A DNA stretch of 55,698 nt, taken from positions 1-55,698 of the forward strand of contig CACWFV010000014.1 of assembly GCA_902760315.1 (NCBI GenBank). The letters run 5' to 3'. A program made the translations under genes and the position numbers. Positions 24,010-33,400 of this stretch are shown here, in pieces; the first letter of the stretch is position 1, and each line of letters opens with the position of its first letter. This DNA comes from an uncultured Bacteroidales bacterium. GTDB taxonomy: Bacteria; Bacteroidota; Bacteroidia; Bacteroidales; Bacteroidaceae. The notes beneath the pieces were generated by a model that was not told where the DNA came from, did not search any database, and saw nothing but the letters and a program-made list of their open reading frames with translations.

Positions 24010-25413
24010 TTATTTCTTCAGTTTGAATGAATTCTCAATGCTGGTGAGTTCTGCTGAGAAGGTTTTGTCAACCTTCAGGCGCTGCTCCACGGTGCTGCAG
24101 CTGTGGATGACGGTAGAGTGGTCGCGGCCGCCAATCAGCTGGCCAATGCGCGAGGCGGGCATCTTGGTGTACTTCTGGGCCAGATACATGGAAACCTGGC
24201 GCACCATGACGTAGTCGCGCTTCCGACTCTTGCTGAACACATGCTGCTGGGATACGTTGTAGTGGTTGCAGACTTTCTCCAGGATGTCGTCAATGGTCAG
24301 CGGCTTGTTGTCTATCTTTACCGCACGCTTCACGACACGCTCGGCCAGTCGCATGTCAACATTCGTGTTGTAGACAATAGAGTAGGTGAGGAGCGAATTG
24401 ATGACGCCCTCCAGGTCGCGTACGCTGCCGTTGGCTGTTTCTGCAATAAACTGGATGACGTCTGCGGGAATCTTCAGACCGTCGCGGTGGCACTTGGCAT
24501 TCAGAATGTCGATGCATAGTTGTACGTTGGGTTTCTCCAACTCGGCAATCAGTCCACAGGAGAAGCGGGTCAGCATGCGGTCTTGCAGCCAACCCAAGTC
24601 TACGGGAGGACGGTCGCTGGCCAGGATAATCTGCTTGCCCAGGCGGAACAGGTGGTCGAAGATGTGGAAGAAGGTTGCCACAGTCCTCTCGGCAGTGGCC
24701 CATTCCTGGACGTCGTCGACTATCAGCACGTCGATGCTCTGGTAGAAGTTGATGAAGTCGTTGACGGTGTTTTTACGACTGGCGTCGGTAAACTGCACCT
24801 GGAACAGGCGGGCCGAGACGTAGAGCACGCGCTTCTGGGGATACATCTCCTTGCAGTGTACGCCAATGGCATTAATCAGGTGGGTCTTGCCACATCCTGA
24901 CGGACCGTAGACGAAGAAGGGGTTGAAGGTAGACTTTCCCGGATGCTCGGCAATGGACAGTCCCACCGTGCGAGGCAGTTTGTTGCTGTCGCCCTCAATA
25001 TAGTTGTGGAATGTCTTGTGAATATCCAATTGCGGATTCAGTTGGCTGACAGCGTCCAGCACCGTGGGCGACTGGTTGCCGCGGTTGGTGGGGGGAGCCG
25101 GCTCGATGGTTGAGGGCTCTTCGCTGACAATCTGCTGGCTGAGTCCGTGCTGTTTGTCGGTGACGACGCGATACGTCAGTTGGATGTTCTGGCCAAAGCA
25201 ACGCGTCAACACCTTACTTAACAGGTTCACATAGTATTGCTCCAAATATTCGTACACGTACATGCTGGGTACCTGTACGAGCAGGGTCCGGCTGTTCTCA
25301 TCGTATTTCTCGAACACGATGGGTGCGAACCATGTCTTGTATTGCTGCTCCGTGACGTTTTCCTTAATCAGCTTAAGGCAGTTGTCCCAAAGCGCCTTTG
25401 GATTATTTACCAT
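24010..25413 (-). CDS. dnaA: Chromosomal replication initiator DnaA
   Basis: 467 residues. Domain I at residues 1-85 (ALWDNCLKLIKENVTEQQYKTW), a short linker, then the AAA+ domain with Walker A GPSGCGKT (170-177) and Walker B LIVDDVQEW (230-238). The C-terminal helix-turn-helix has the DnaA signature GGRDHSTVIHS. It binds DnaA boxes and opens the origin. No cluster of DnaA boxes is visible nearby; the closest are single-mismatch TGTGGATTA near 25708 and TGTGGATAG near 23085. Promoter at 25485-25516. Confidence 0.98.
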   Translation of the reverse strand: MVNNPKALWDNCLKLIKENVTEQQYKTWFAPIVFEKYDENSRTLLVQVPSMYVYEYLEQYYVNLLSKVLTRCFGQNIQLTYRVVTDKQHGLSQQIVSEEPSTIEPAPPTNRGNQSPTVLDAVSQLNPQLDIHKTFHNYIEGDSNKLPRTVGLSIAEHPGKSTFNPFFVYGPSGCGKTHLINAIGVHCKEMYPQKRVLYVSARLFQVQFTDASRKNTVNDFINFYQSIDVLIVDDVQEWATAERTVATFFHIFDHLFRLGKQIILASDRPPVDLGWLQDRMLTRFSCGLIAELEKPNVQLCIDILNAKCHRDGLKIPADVIQFIAETANGSVRDLEGVINSLLTYSIVYNTNVDMRLAERVVKRAVKIDNKPLTIDDILEKVCNHYNVSQQHVFSKSRKRDYVMVRQVSMYLAQKYTKMPASRIGQLIGGRDHSTVIHSCSTVEQRLKVDKTFSAELTSIENSFKLKK

Positions 25414-25484
25414 GCGGCGTTACTGTATTTTTTTTTACTATTAAAAATTGACGACTAACAGTCTTCGGTTATAGTTTCTGTGTG

Positions 25485-25516
25485 CAAAGTTCGCACTTTT
25501 TTTTCAGATAAACAAA
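25485..25516 (-). promoter_or_regulatory. Promoter of dnaA (TTTG-N20-GAACTTTG)
   Basis: On the minus strand TTTG (25513-25516) is followed after 20 bp by GAACTTTG (25485-25492), one mismatch from TAnnTTTG. The leader is about 65 nt. Confidence 0.6.
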
Positions 25517-25792
25517 TTCTTCTAATTAGTACCTCGCCGTAGGAAATTGCGTAATTCGCTCATAATGCGCACTTTAAGCCGTATTGTCGCTGGCGTTTCT
25601 ATGATGGCTTCTTGCTAAATTGTAATAGCCTGACTATGTGCACTTTATGGCGAATGCGCACGCGTGGCTGGAGGTGTGCATGCTGTCTGCGGACGGGGCT
25701 CAAAAGGTGTGGATTATCAAGCACTTCTGTTGTTTCGGTAGAAGATGATTCCTCACCTCTTGTTATTTAGACTAATTAAAAATTACGAACTT
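25517..25792. other. Intergenic region upstream of dnaA, no gene recognised
   Basis: Contains several TGCGCAC / GTGCACTTTA-like motifs (near 25567, 25637 and 25655) and one near-consensus DnaA box (TGTGGATTA, about 25708). No promoter, RNA gene or clear terminator was identified. Confidence 0.45.
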
Positions 25793-26692
25793 TTATTTGT
25801 CTTTTTTTCCAAATATCGAGAAGTGCACATAGCGTTTCGGGTGTGCCTTCAGGTCTGTCAGCAGCGAGTCGGCGCTGGCAGCGGTGGCCGACAGGTTGTT
25901 ATAGAGCGACGGGTCGCGCATGAGCAGTCCCAGAGTACCCTCGTTGCTGTTCAGGCGCTGTGTCATCTGCTCCACGTTGGCCAGCGTCTGGTTGACCTTG
26001 GCGTTCATGGCGGCTATGTCCAGTTGTGACAGGTTGTGGGTCAGCTGCTGGGTGTTGTCAAGCACTCCGTTGGCTTTGGTCATCATGGTGGGTACTTCGC
26101 GGTTCAGCGAGGCTGACAGTGTCTTCAGTTCCTGGCTCGTGGCGTTGAGGTTGTCGGTCATTCCCTCCACGTTGTGCAGCGTGTTGCGCAGGGCGGGGTC
26201 AGCCAGCAGCAGATTCAGACTGGACATGATGCTGTCCAGCTTGGGGGCAATGTTCATGATGACGGGCATGATGTCGCCCACCTTGCTCATGATGCCTTCT
26301 TCCATGCCTCCGCTGATGGTGTCGCCCACGGCTACCATGTTCAGCGGGTCGTCGCCCAGCACCAGGTTAATCTTGATGTTGCCCAGCAGGTCGCTGGCCA
26401 GTTCTGCGCGCGAACCGGCAGGGACGCGCATCTGTTTGTTCAGACCTATCTCGGCCACAATCTTTCCGTGAGGGTCGTAGTCGTAGTCTAAGGCTTTCAC
26501 CACGCCCACCCTGTAGCCGTTGGCGTATACTGGCGACGACACCGAGAGGCCGGTGGCATCGTCGAAGGCCACGTACATGGCGTTGTCGTTGGAGAAGATG
26601 CTCAGTCCCTTCAAGAACTGCAGACCAAAAAACAACACGACGATACCGAGTATCGATACTAACGCTATCTTGATTTCTTTTGTGAATTTCAT
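25793..26692 (-). CDS. MCE/MlaD-family lipid-transport substrate-binding protein
   Basis: 299 residues with a single N-terminal membrane anchor (IALVSILGIVVLFFGLQFLKG) and a periplasmic MCE domain at about 35-115 (YVAFDDATGLSVSSPVYANG, GYRVGVVK, IKINLVLGDDP). A long helical tail follows (NLNATSQELKTLSASLNREV). MCE proteins carry phospholipid between membranes with an MlaE/MlaF ABC pair, not present in this window. Last gene of the unit that starts at 29072; 14 bp downstream of the amidase. Confidence 0.9.
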   Translation of the reverse strand: MKFTKEIKIALVSILGIVVLFFGLQFLKGLSIFSNDNAMYVAFDDATGLSVSSPVYANGYRVGVVKALDYDYDPHGKIVAEIGLNKQMRVPAGSRAELASDLLGNIKINLVLGDDPLNMVAVGDTISGGMEEGIMSKVGDIMPVIMNIAPKLDSIMSSLNLLLADPALRNTLHNVEGMTDNLNATSQELKTLSASLNREVPTMMTKANGVLDNTQQLTHNLSQLDIAAMNAKVNQTLANVEQMTQRLNSNEGTLGLLMRDPSLYNNLSATAASADSLLTDLKAHPKRYVHFSIFGKKDK

Positions 26693-26706
26693 ATCCTCTT
26701 TTTTGT

Positions 26707-28011
26707 TTACTGCTTGGTTTGCTTTCTCTTGTTATTCTTGAACTCCACTATCGCCTGGCGCACATCCATCTTCTGACCATCCTTGAAGGCTATGATGAAC
26801 GCCTGTGGAAACTTGTCGAGGAGCGTCTTGCGCAACTGGTAGATTTCGTTATAGTCCGTAGAGGCACCGACGGTGTACTTGTAGAGTCCGCCCTCCTGGT
26901 AGCTGTCAATCGCTTCCTGTTTCTTAAACTGTGGAGAGGTGAGCGGGAGCTTGGAGTCGCTGGCCAGTATCTGTACTTTGAAGACGGGGGCGGAGGTGCT
27001 CTGCGGGGCTGGTGTCTCGACGACAGGCGACTGGACCTCAGACTTCTTCTCCTCTTTGGCGGGCGCGGCTTGTACCTCAGCGGCTTCCGGCTCGGTCTTG
27101 GCGGGCACTGGCTCTTTCTTGACCTCTGGTTCTTTCTTAACCTCAGGCTCTTTCTTGACCTCAGGCTCTTTCTTGACCTCTGGCTCTTTCTTTACTTCGG
27201 GCTCTTTCTTAACCTCTGGCTCTTTCTTAACTTCAGGGGTGTAGCTGATGTTGGTATCGTACTTTCGCTTATAGTCCATGAAGGCCTGGTAGATGCCGTG
27301 TCCTAACTGGCTGACGCCAGTCTCGGAGTGCAGAAACTGCTCTTCGTCGGGTGTCGAAATGAAGCCCAGCTCTATCAGGCAACTGGGCATCGACGTCTCT
27401 CTGAGCACCAGAAATCCTGCCTGCTTGACACCCTTGTTGCTGCGGTTGGCTGCTGCACAGGTGCGTCGCTGTACAAACTTGGCCAGTTCTACGCTTTGCG
27501 CCATGTTGTGGTCCTGCATGAATTCAAACATGATGTAGCTCTCCGACGAGTTGGGGTCGAAGCCCTGGTAGCGCTGCTTATAGTCTTTCTCGTACAGGAT
27601 TACCTCGTTCTCGCGCTTAGCCACTGCCAGGTTGTCGGCAGCCCGGTGCATACCCAGTGTGTAGGTCTCCAGTCCTCGCGAGATGTGACCCTTGGGCAGT
27701 GCATTGGTGTGTATGGAGACAAAGAGGTCGGCCTTGTTCTTGTTGGCTATGTCGGCACGGGTGTGCAGAGGCACGAAGACATCCGTCTTGCGGGTGTAGA
27801 CGACCTTTACGTCAGGACAGTTCTGCTCCACCAGCCTGCCAAAGGCCAGTGCCACATTCAGGTTGATGGTTTTCTCCTTGGTGATTTTGCCCACGGCACC
27901 TGCATCGTGTCCGCCGTGTCCGGCGTCGATGACCAGCGTGAAGCGCTTGTTGGCAGCAACTGCGGTTACCGTCACCAGCGCTAATAATATAAATAGGTGT
28001 AATCGTCTCAC
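26707..28011 (-). CDS. N-acetylmuramoyl-L-alanine amidase (Amidase_3) with EVKKEP repeat linker
   Basis: 434 residues, signal peptide MRRLHLFILLALVTVTAVAA. Zinc ligands His32 (DAGHGGHDAG), Glu46 and His101 (VSIHTNA) and the catalytic Glu214 (CLIELGFIS) are all present, so it should cut the MurNAc-L-Ala bond during cell separation. A linker of seven EVKKEP hexapeptides (260-301) leads to a C-terminal SPOR-like domain (FKVQILASDSKLPLTSPQF, KYTVGASTDYNEIYQLRKTL) that may bind denuded glycan. Located between folB and mlaD on one message. Confidence 0.93.
   Translation of the reverse strand: MRRLHLFILLALVTVTAVAANKRFTLVIDAGHGGHDAGAVGKITKEKTINLNVALAFGRLVEQNCPDVKVVYTRKTDVFVPLHTRADIANKNKADLFVSIHTNALPKGHISRGLETYTLGMHRAADNLAVAKRENEVILYEKDYKQRYQGFDPNSSESYIMFEFMQDHNMAQSVELAKFVQRRTCAAANRSNKGVKQAGFLVLRETSMPSCLIELGFISTPDEEQFLHSETGVSQLGHGIYQAFMDYKRKYDTNISYTPEVKKEPEVKKEPEVKKEPEVKKEPEVKKEPEVKKEPEVKKEPVPAKTEPEAAEVQAAPAKEEKKSEVQSPVVETPAPQSTSAPVFKVQILASDSKLPLTSPQFKKQEAIDSYQEGGLYKYTVGASTDYNEIYQLRKTLLDKFPQAFIIAFKDGQKMDVRQAIVEFKNNKRKQTKQ
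27109..27235 (-). repeat. 18-bp tandem repeat encoding (EVKKEP)7
   Basis: Seven near-identical 18-bp units (GGCTCTTTCTTAACCTCT-type on the plus strand) in the amidase gene. Synonymous changes between units show that they are not very recent. Length change by slippage would stay in frame. Confidence 0.85.
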
Positions 28012-28036
28012 TGCTTACCTCTTAGCTCGTTGTTCC

Positions 28037-28405
28037 TTATCTCTTGCATCGTAACTCCACACTCGCACCCCGGCAGTCAGCACCCATCGGGGGGGTGCAC
28101 TTCGTGATGCTGACGCTGACGCTGTCCACCGTGGGGAATGCTTTCAGCACGCTCTTGGCTATTCTGCCTGCCACGTGCTCCAGCAGCTGTGAGGGTTGTC
28201 TCATCTCACGGGCCACCACGTCGTAGAGTGTGGCGTAGTTTACCGTGTCGGCTACGTCGTCACTTTCCATGGCTTGGCTGAAGTCTGTGTCAACACTCAC
28301 CGTCACGAGATATTCCCCTCCTACCTGGCGTTCCTGTTCCATCACGCCGTGGTAGGCATAGAAGCGCATGTCGCTCAGCCGGATGCTACTCTGCGTTGTT
28401 GTCAT
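28037..28405 (-). CDS. folB: Dihydroneopterin aldolase
   Basis: 122 residues. Cleaves 7,8-dihydroneopterin in folate synthesis. Family features: RFYAYHGVMEQERQVGGEY with the catalytic glutamate region, NYATLYDVVAREM, the pterin-binding glutamate in QLLEHVAGRIA (about residue 76), and Lys102 in SVSITKCTPPMG. The ATG lies within the end of the preceding RNR-like gene (20-bp overlap), implying coupled translation. Confidence 0.93.
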   Translation of the reverse strand: MTTTQSSIRLSDMRFYAYHGVMEQERQVGGEYLVTVSVDTDFSQAMESDDVADTVNYATLYDVVAREMRQPSQLLEHVAGRIAKSVLKAFPTVDSVSVSITKCTPPMGADCRGASVELRCKR

Positions 28406-29072
28406 TCTCTGTTGTTTCTGTGCCGTCGCCCAGGTATTTCTTCAAGGCACGCTCCACGCCGTTCTTCCATGTGTTGATGTTCTCCGACTGCAGTTGCAGC
28501 GAAGATACCAACTTGATGACGTGCTCTATGGGCATGCGGTAGCGCAGCACACCGCTGATGAGCTTGGCGTAGTTCCAGTATTCGGGATTGAATTTCTCTG
28601 ACAGCCCCTCCACGGTAATCTTGTAGCCGCGGGTGTTCTCGAACTGGAAGTCATAGCGCTTCGTACCGTCGGGATTGACCTGCTTGATAATCTTGCCCTT
28701 GGTGACCGACTTGGGCAGAAGGATACCCTCCTCGTCGTCCTGCAGTCCGGTAAAAATCTCATAGGGATAGCCGTTGAGCAGTCCTACCAGTGCCACCCAC
28801 TTGTCTTTATTGTTCTGGAAGCGCACTACGTCGCACTCCAACTCCTTCGGGCGAATCTCCGTCACCTCAGGGCGCTGGCAGTGGGCGTATTCCTTGAGTG
28901 CCTCCTCGCTCACGGCGGTCACCATGCGCTGCTCGTCGGCAGTCAGCGCGCCCAGCATCTTTTCCAGCAACTGCTGTGCCGCCCGTTCTGTCAACGGGGT
29001 CTCCGTGTGCTGGCTGGCGGCCGTCATACAACGAGCCAGACGCTCTGCCAGCGTCACTTTCTCTTCTGTCAT
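28386..29072 (-). CDS. Stand-alone protein resembling the C-terminal region of B12-dependent ribonucleotide reductase
   Basis: 228 residues from ATG 29072. After a helical N-terminus of about 70 residues, the sequence from RPKELECDVVRFQNNKDKWV through GYPYEIFTGLQDDEEGILLP, EGLSEKFNPEYWNYAKLISG and INTWKNGVERALKKYL closely follows the C-terminal region of adenosylcobalamin-dependent class II reductases (NrdJ) of Bacteroidetes, as I recall it. The catalytic barrel and the terminal zinc-ribbon cysteines are absent, so this cannot be a reductase by itself. It could be a regulatory or stabilising paralogue. First gene of the folB-amidase-mlaD unit. Confidence 0.7.
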   Translation of the reverse strand: MTEEKVTLAERLARCMTAASQHTETPLTERAAQQLLEKMLGALTADEQRMVTAVSEEALKEYAHCQRPEVTEIRPKELECDVVRFQNNKDKWVALVGLLNGYPYEIFTGLQDDEEGILLPKSVTKGKIIKQVNPDGTKRYDFQFENTRGYKITVEGLSEKFNPEYWNYAKLISGVLRYRMPIEHVIKLVSSLQLQSENINTWKNGVERALKKYLGDGTETTENDNNAE

Positions 29073-29098
29073 ATTAATCAATAAACGTTTATTGACTG

Positions 29099-29106
29099 CA
29101 AAAATA
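29099..29106 (-). promoter_or_regulatory. -7 box (TATTTTTG) of the RNR-like/folB/amidase/mlaD unit
   Basis: TAnnTTTG match on the minus strand, 26 bp ahead of ATG 29072. The 29082-29232 gap otherwise holds only AT-rich ATGAATTA repeats. Confidence 0.6.
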
Positions 29107-29232
29107 CAAAAATATTATGAATTACGTACGATGAATTATGAATTATTTAGCTTTTTTGGTTAATTTGCTTATTCTTTCTGCTGTCAGTTTTGTCACCGGA
29201 CTGCTAAAACGTCAGTTACAGCGTCGTGCGTC

Positions 29233-29844
29233 TTACGCAAATACCTTGAAGGCATAGCCCTGAGCCAGGAGCCACTCGATGGCGGCAGGCAGGGCAATGC
29301 GTAGCTTCTCGATGCTCTTCAGGGAGTCGTGGAAGGTGATGATGCTGCCGTTGCGGGCGTAGCGCTTGACGTTGTTGAGCACGTCGGCAGCAGTCATCCA
29401 TTTGGAGTAGTCGCGGGTCACGAGGTCCCACATGACAATCTGGAACTTACGGCTGAGCCAGGCATACTGGTCGTGGCGCATCCACCCGTGGGGCGGACGC
29501 ACCAGATTGGTATGCAGGTAGGCGTTGGCTTTCTCAACGTTGTAGCTGTATTCGCGGACGGAGTGGCGCAGCCCTCCCAGGTGGTTGTGCGTATGGTTGC
29601 CAATGCGGTGGCCCTCGTCGACGACACGCTGGTGCAGCTGCGGGTATTTGCGCACATTGTCGCCCACCATGAAGAAGGTGGCCTTGATGTTGTAGTGCTT
29701 CAGCGTGTCCAGTATGAATGGCGTAGCCTCAGGGATGGGCCCGTCGTCGAAGGTCAGGTAGACGGCCTTCTCGTCAGGGTCCATGCGCCATAGTGCCTTG
29801 GGGTACATCCAGCGCAGCCACTTGGAGGGTTGCTCGATGAACAT
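29233..29844 (-). CDS. Polysaccharide deacetylase (NodB domain)
   Basis: 203 residues. NodB motifs in order: TFDDGP with Asp33/Asp34, the metal pair His84 and His88 in GNHTHNHLGG, RPPHG (116-120), MWDLVTRDYSKW, and HDS near residue 175. Removes N-acetyl groups from peptidoglycan, chitin-like or capsular glycans. No clear signal peptide, though an N-terminal amphipathic/aromatic stretch (WLRWMYPKALWRM) may associate with membrane. Lies downstream of the DUF2723 gene, separated by an octamer repeat array. Confidence 0.92.
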   Translation of the reverse strand: MFIEQPSKWLRWMYPKALWRMDPDEKAVYLTFDDGPIPEATPFILDTLKHYNIKATFFMVGDNVRKYPQLHQRVVDEGHRIGNHTHNHLGGLRHSVREYSYNVEKANAYLHTNLVRPPHGWMRHDQYAWLSRKFQIVMWDLVTRDYSKWMTAADVLNNVKRYARNGSIITFHDSLKSIEKLRIALPAAIEWLLAQGYAFKVFA

Positions 29845-29856
29845 GGGTTTGCTGTT

Positions 29857-29941
29857 CCTTTTATTCCGTTATTCCTTTTATTCCGTTATTCCGGTGTTCC
29901 TTTATTCAAGTGTTCCGTTATTCCGGTATTCCGTTATTCCG
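29857..29941. repeat. Octamer (ATTCCGKT) tandem array upstream of the deacetylase start
   Basis: About ten degenerate 8-bp units (ATTCCGTT, ATTCCGGT, ATTCCTTT) fill the gap between the stop of the DUF2723 gene and ATG 29844. On the transcribed strand each unit offers a GGAAT purine run close to the start codon. The same kind of array occurs at 50624-50713. Confidence 0.8.
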
Positions 29942-29945
29942 ACTA

Positions 29946-32900
29946 TTATTCCTCGTAGAGCTGGCCGCCCCGTTGCTCGAAGATGTTGCCCAGCAGGGTG
30001 AGTTCCTTCAGTTGCTTGTCGTAGGTCTGCTGGTCGATGGTCTCGGTGAGCGACGCCAGTTGCTCCAGTACGTAGAAGTGGATGAGGCAGTCGTTCTTGG
30101 CAGCCTCGAAGCGGTATTGTTCCAGTGAGCAGAACCACTTCATGTACTGCGTGGAGGTCTTCCACATCTGGCTGATGATGGACAGCGCCTCTTTCTTGTG
30201 ACCCAGCGATGCCCATGTGCGCGCCATGTCCAGTGAGCCTGAGCTGTAGTTGTGGGCCACGTTGTACGACGGTATCATCTTCTCCGTATAGCGCAGCACC
30301 TCCTCGGCCTTCTTGTCCTTGCCCTCGTACATCAGTTCCAGGGCCAGCTTCGCCATGGTGCGGCGGTGGGTGTAGCACATGCGCATGACGGTCTCGTCGA
30401 GGTAGATGCCGGGCTTGTCGATGCCACCGAACTTGAAGCGGTGCATGACGTTGTCGTAGGTCTTCTCCGTGTCGAAGTTCTTGACGCCGGGAATGGGCTT
30501 TCCGCCATGTGTCGTGGTGAACGGCGTGATGCGGTAGGCCAGTCCCTCGGTGATGACGTTGTCGCCCAGGTTGATGTAGTTGTCGTCGCCCACGGAGACG
30601 GCCACATAGATAGGACGCTCCCAGTTACACTGGGCCAGCATCTCCAGTATCATGAGGTCGCCCTTGTACAGGGCGCGCTTGCCCTTCAGCGAGATGACCA
30701 TCTTGTCAGGTATCGAGTCGGTGGCCATCATCATACCGCTGCGGCGCACAGCCTCCTTGTCGATGGTCATGTAGACGGTGTCGGTGGGTATGATGTGCAG
30801 TTCGCTGTTCTTGGAGCGCACCCAGTATTTGAGGATGTTCTTCAGTTCGAAGGGCTCGTCGCCAAACTGCTGGCGTGCCTCGTCCGGGTGCTGGCGATAG
30901 TGCTCCAGAACGGCTTCCTTCATGTCAGGCTCGATGGAGACGTACTCGTTGGTGCCTGCGCAGTACTCGATGCGCTCCCACGAGATGGGCACGCTGGGTG
31001 AGTCGTAGGCCGGACGGCGCATCTGGTCGATGTACCAGTCGGTCTGCAGATAGCTCAGGTTGCAGACACGGGCATCGGTGCGCACACCCTCAACGTCCTG
31101 GTTGTACCAGAGCGGGAAGGTGTCGTTGTCGCCATTGGTATAGATGATGGGATTGTTCTCCTGTTGACAGCTGTTCAGGTAGTTCTGGCCGAAGTCGCGG
31201 CAGGTGTAGCGCCCTGAGCGGTCGTGGTCGTCCCAGGTCTGCGAGGCCATCTGTACAGGCACCAGCAGACAGACAACGCTGACAATGGCAGCCAGTGCCG
31301 TGGCCATCTGCTCGCCCTTGCCCTTCAGCTTCTCTTTCAGTATGTCGATGATGGCTGCCACACCCATGCCACACCAGATGGCAAAGGCATAGAACGAGCC
31401 AGCGTAGGCATAGTCGCGCTCACGGGGCTGCGAGGGTGTCTGGTTCAGGTAGATGACGATGGCCAGTCCCGTCATGAAGAACAGGAAGAAGACCACCCAG
31501 AACTGGCGTATGCCCGTCTGGTCCTTCGGGTTGCCGTGGTGCTTGGCCAGCGACTGCCAGAAGAGTCCGATGAGTCCCAGCAGCAGGGGCAGACAGTAGA
31601 AGACGTTGTGTCCCTTGTTTTCCTTCAGCTCGTCGGGCAACTTGCTCTGGTCGCCCAGTCGCCAGTTGTCGAACCAGTCGAAACCGCTCAGCCAGTTGCC
31701 GTGCTCCAGTTCGCCATTGCCCTGCAGGTCGTTCTGGCGGCCCGCAAAGTTCCACATGAAGTAGCGCCAGTACATCCAGTTGCACTGGTAGCTGATGAAG
31801 AAGCGCAGGTTCTCCAACTGTGAGGGCACCTTGACGCTGATCATCTCGCCGCAGCGGTCGTACATCTCCTCGCGACCACTGATCTCGCCCATCCACGACT
31901 CGTAGTTGCTGCGGTGGGCCGAGCTGTACATGCGGGGGAACAGCATGTTCTGCGCATACTGGTACTCGTCCTTGGTGCGCACCACGAAGTACTCGTCCTT
32001 TTCGTCGGGCGAGGCTTTCTCTTTGCGCTGCCAGACGGGGTCGCCCTTCTTCATGACGGGCTTGCAGTACTCGCCGTCCTTTTCCAGTGCCACTTGCGAG
32101 GTGTAGGCAGGACCGTAGAACAGCGGGCGCTGACCGTACTGCTCACGACCCAGGTATTCGCCCAGGGTGAAGATGTCCTCAGGCGAGTTCTGATCCATGG
32201 GTGGGTTGGCTGCCGAGCGGATGACGATGAGCGCATAGCTGGAGTAGCCTATCATCAGCATCAGCATGCAGAGCAGCGACGTGTTCTTGATGCGGGCTGA
32301 GACGAGCGCTACTTTTTTCTTGCTGACAGCCTCTGTCTTCTGGTAATTCAAAACAAACCACAGCACGGCCAGCACGACGATGCCGATGACGACAGCACTC
32401 CAGCCATGGCCGTAGAACGGAATGCCCAGCATGGCGACAGCCAAAAGGAAAGCTACGTTCTGGCGCTTGGGGGCGCGGTCGTTGTAGGTCTCGTAGATGG
32501 CCCAGATGATGGCGGCCACGAGCAGCAGGATATAGATAATCTCGCCCGTGTTGAACGGACAACCCAGCACGTTGACGAAGAACAGCTCAAACCAGCCGCC
32601 TACTTGCACGATGCCCGGTACGACGCCATAGAGCACGGCGGCCAGAATGACCACCGAGATGAATAGCGCCAGCAGCGAACCCTTCAGGTCGCGCTTGGGG
32701 TCGTCGATGGGGAACTTGCGGTAGTAGTAGACCAGCACGATGGCGGGCAGGCACAGCAGGTTCAACAGGTGCACACCAATGGAGAGGCCCGTCATGTACA
32801 TGATGAGCACCAGCCAGCGGTCGGCATGAGGCTGGTCGGCCTGGTCTTCCCACTTCAGGATGAGCCAGAAGACGACGGCAGTGAAGGCACTGGAGTAGGC

Positions 32901-33365
32901 ATATACCTCGCCCTCGACAGCCGAGAACCAGAAGGTGTCGCTGAACGTATAGATGAGGGCGCCCACCATGGCAGAGCCCCAGATGGCTATCCATTTATAA
33001 AGAGGTATGTCCTTCAGCGTCGTGGCCTGGCGGAAGTCTTGCTGGCTGATGAGCAGGCGGCGCACCAGGTGCGAGATGGTCCAGAACAGGAACAGAATGG
33101 TAGCCGCCGACAGCAAGGCACTCATCATGTTGACCATGAGTGCCACCTGCGAGGGGTCGCTGGCAAACTGCGAGAACAGGTTGGCCGTCAGCATGAAGAA
33201 CGGTGCCCCAGGCGGGTGACCGATTTCCAGTTTGTAACCAGTAGATATAAACTCAGGGCAGTCCCAGAACGAGGCTGTCGGTTCGACGGTGGAGCAGTAC
33301 ACGATGGCGGCAATGGCAAAGGCCAGCCAACCCATCACGTTGTCCACGATTCTGAATTGTTTCAT
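29946..33365 (-). CDS. DUF2723 membrane protein, protein O-mannosyltransferase-like
   Basis: 1139 residues. The N-terminal DUF2723 domain (VEPTASFWDCPEFISTGYKL, EIGHPPGAPFF) is shared with eukaryotic TMEM260, an O-mannosyltransferase. About 13 membrane segments span residues 10-720, followed by a large soluble C-terminal half (residues about 750-1139) with PIIYTNGDNDTFPLWYNQD and TPR-like helices. This is the architecture of GT-C glycosyltransferases with lipid-linked donors. Bacteroidetes O-glycosylate exported proteins, so a role there is plausible but unproven. Upstream gene of the deacetylase unit. Confidence 0.85.
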   Translation of the reverse strand: MKQFRIVDNVMGWLAFAIAAIVYCSTVEPTASFWDCPEFISTGYKLEIGHPPGAPFFMLTANLFSQFASDPSQVALMVNMMSALLSAATILFLFWTISHLVRRLLISQQDFRQATTLKDIPLYKWIAIWGSAMVGALIYTFSDTFWFSAVEGEVYAYSSAFTAVVFWLILKWEDQADQPHADRWLVLIMYMTGLSIGVHLLNLLCLPAIVLVYYYRKFPIDDPKRDLKGSLLALFISVVILAAVLYGVVPGIVQVGGWFELFFVNVLGCPFNTGEIIYILLLVAAIIWAIYETYNDRAPKRQNVAFLLAVAMLGIPFYGHGWSAVVIGIVVLAVLWFVLNYQKTEAVSKKKVALVSARIKNTSLLCMLMLMIGYSSYALIVIRSAANPPMDQNSPEDIFTLGEYLGREQYGQRPLFYGPAYTSQVALEKDGEYCKPVMKKGDPVWQRKEKASPDEKDEYFVVRTKDEYQYAQNMLFPRMYSSAHRSNYESWMGEISGREEMYDRCGEMISVKVPSQLENLRFFISYQCNWMYWRYFMWNFAGRQNDLQGNGELEHGNWLSGFDWFDNWRLGDQSKLPDELKENKGHNVFYCLPLLLGLIGLFWQSLAKHHGNPKDQTGIRQFWVVFFLFFMTGLAIVIYLNQTPSQPRERDYAYAGSFYAFAIWCGMGVAAIIDILKEKLKGKGEQMATALAAIVSVVCLLVPVQMASQTWDDHDRSGRYTCRDFGQNYLNSCQQENNPIIYTNGDNDTFPLWYNQDVEGVRTDARVCNLSYLQTDWYIDQMRRPAYDSPSVPISWERIEYCAGTNEYVSIEPDMKEAVLEHYRQHPDEARQQFGDEPFELKNILKYWVRSKNSELHIIPTDTVYMTIDKEAVRRSGMMMATDSIPDKMVISLKGKRALYKGDLMILEMLAQCNWERPIYVAVSVGDDNYINLGDNVITEGLAYRITPFTTTHGGKPIPGVKNFDTEKTYDNVMHRFKFGGIDKPGIYLDETVMRMCYTHRRTMAKLALELMYEGKDKKAEEVLRYTEKMIPSYNVAHNYSSGSLDMARTWASLGHKKEALSIISQMWKTSTQYMKWFCSLEQYRFEAAKNDCLIHFYVLEQLASLTETIDQQTYDKQLKELTLLGNIFEQRGGQLYEE

Positions 33366-33400
33366 GACTTGTATTGTCGTATTATTGATATTCCAACCTG

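Noticed and set aside
25414-25792. Origin of replication beside dnaA
   Set aside because: Only one near-match DnaA box and no AT-rich unwinding repeats were seen; in Bacteroidetes dnaA is often not at oriC.
27109-27235. Regular 18-bp repeats that could be mistaken for a CRISPR or regulatory array
   Set aside because: They are in frame within the amidase gene, encode EVKKEP units and have no spacers.
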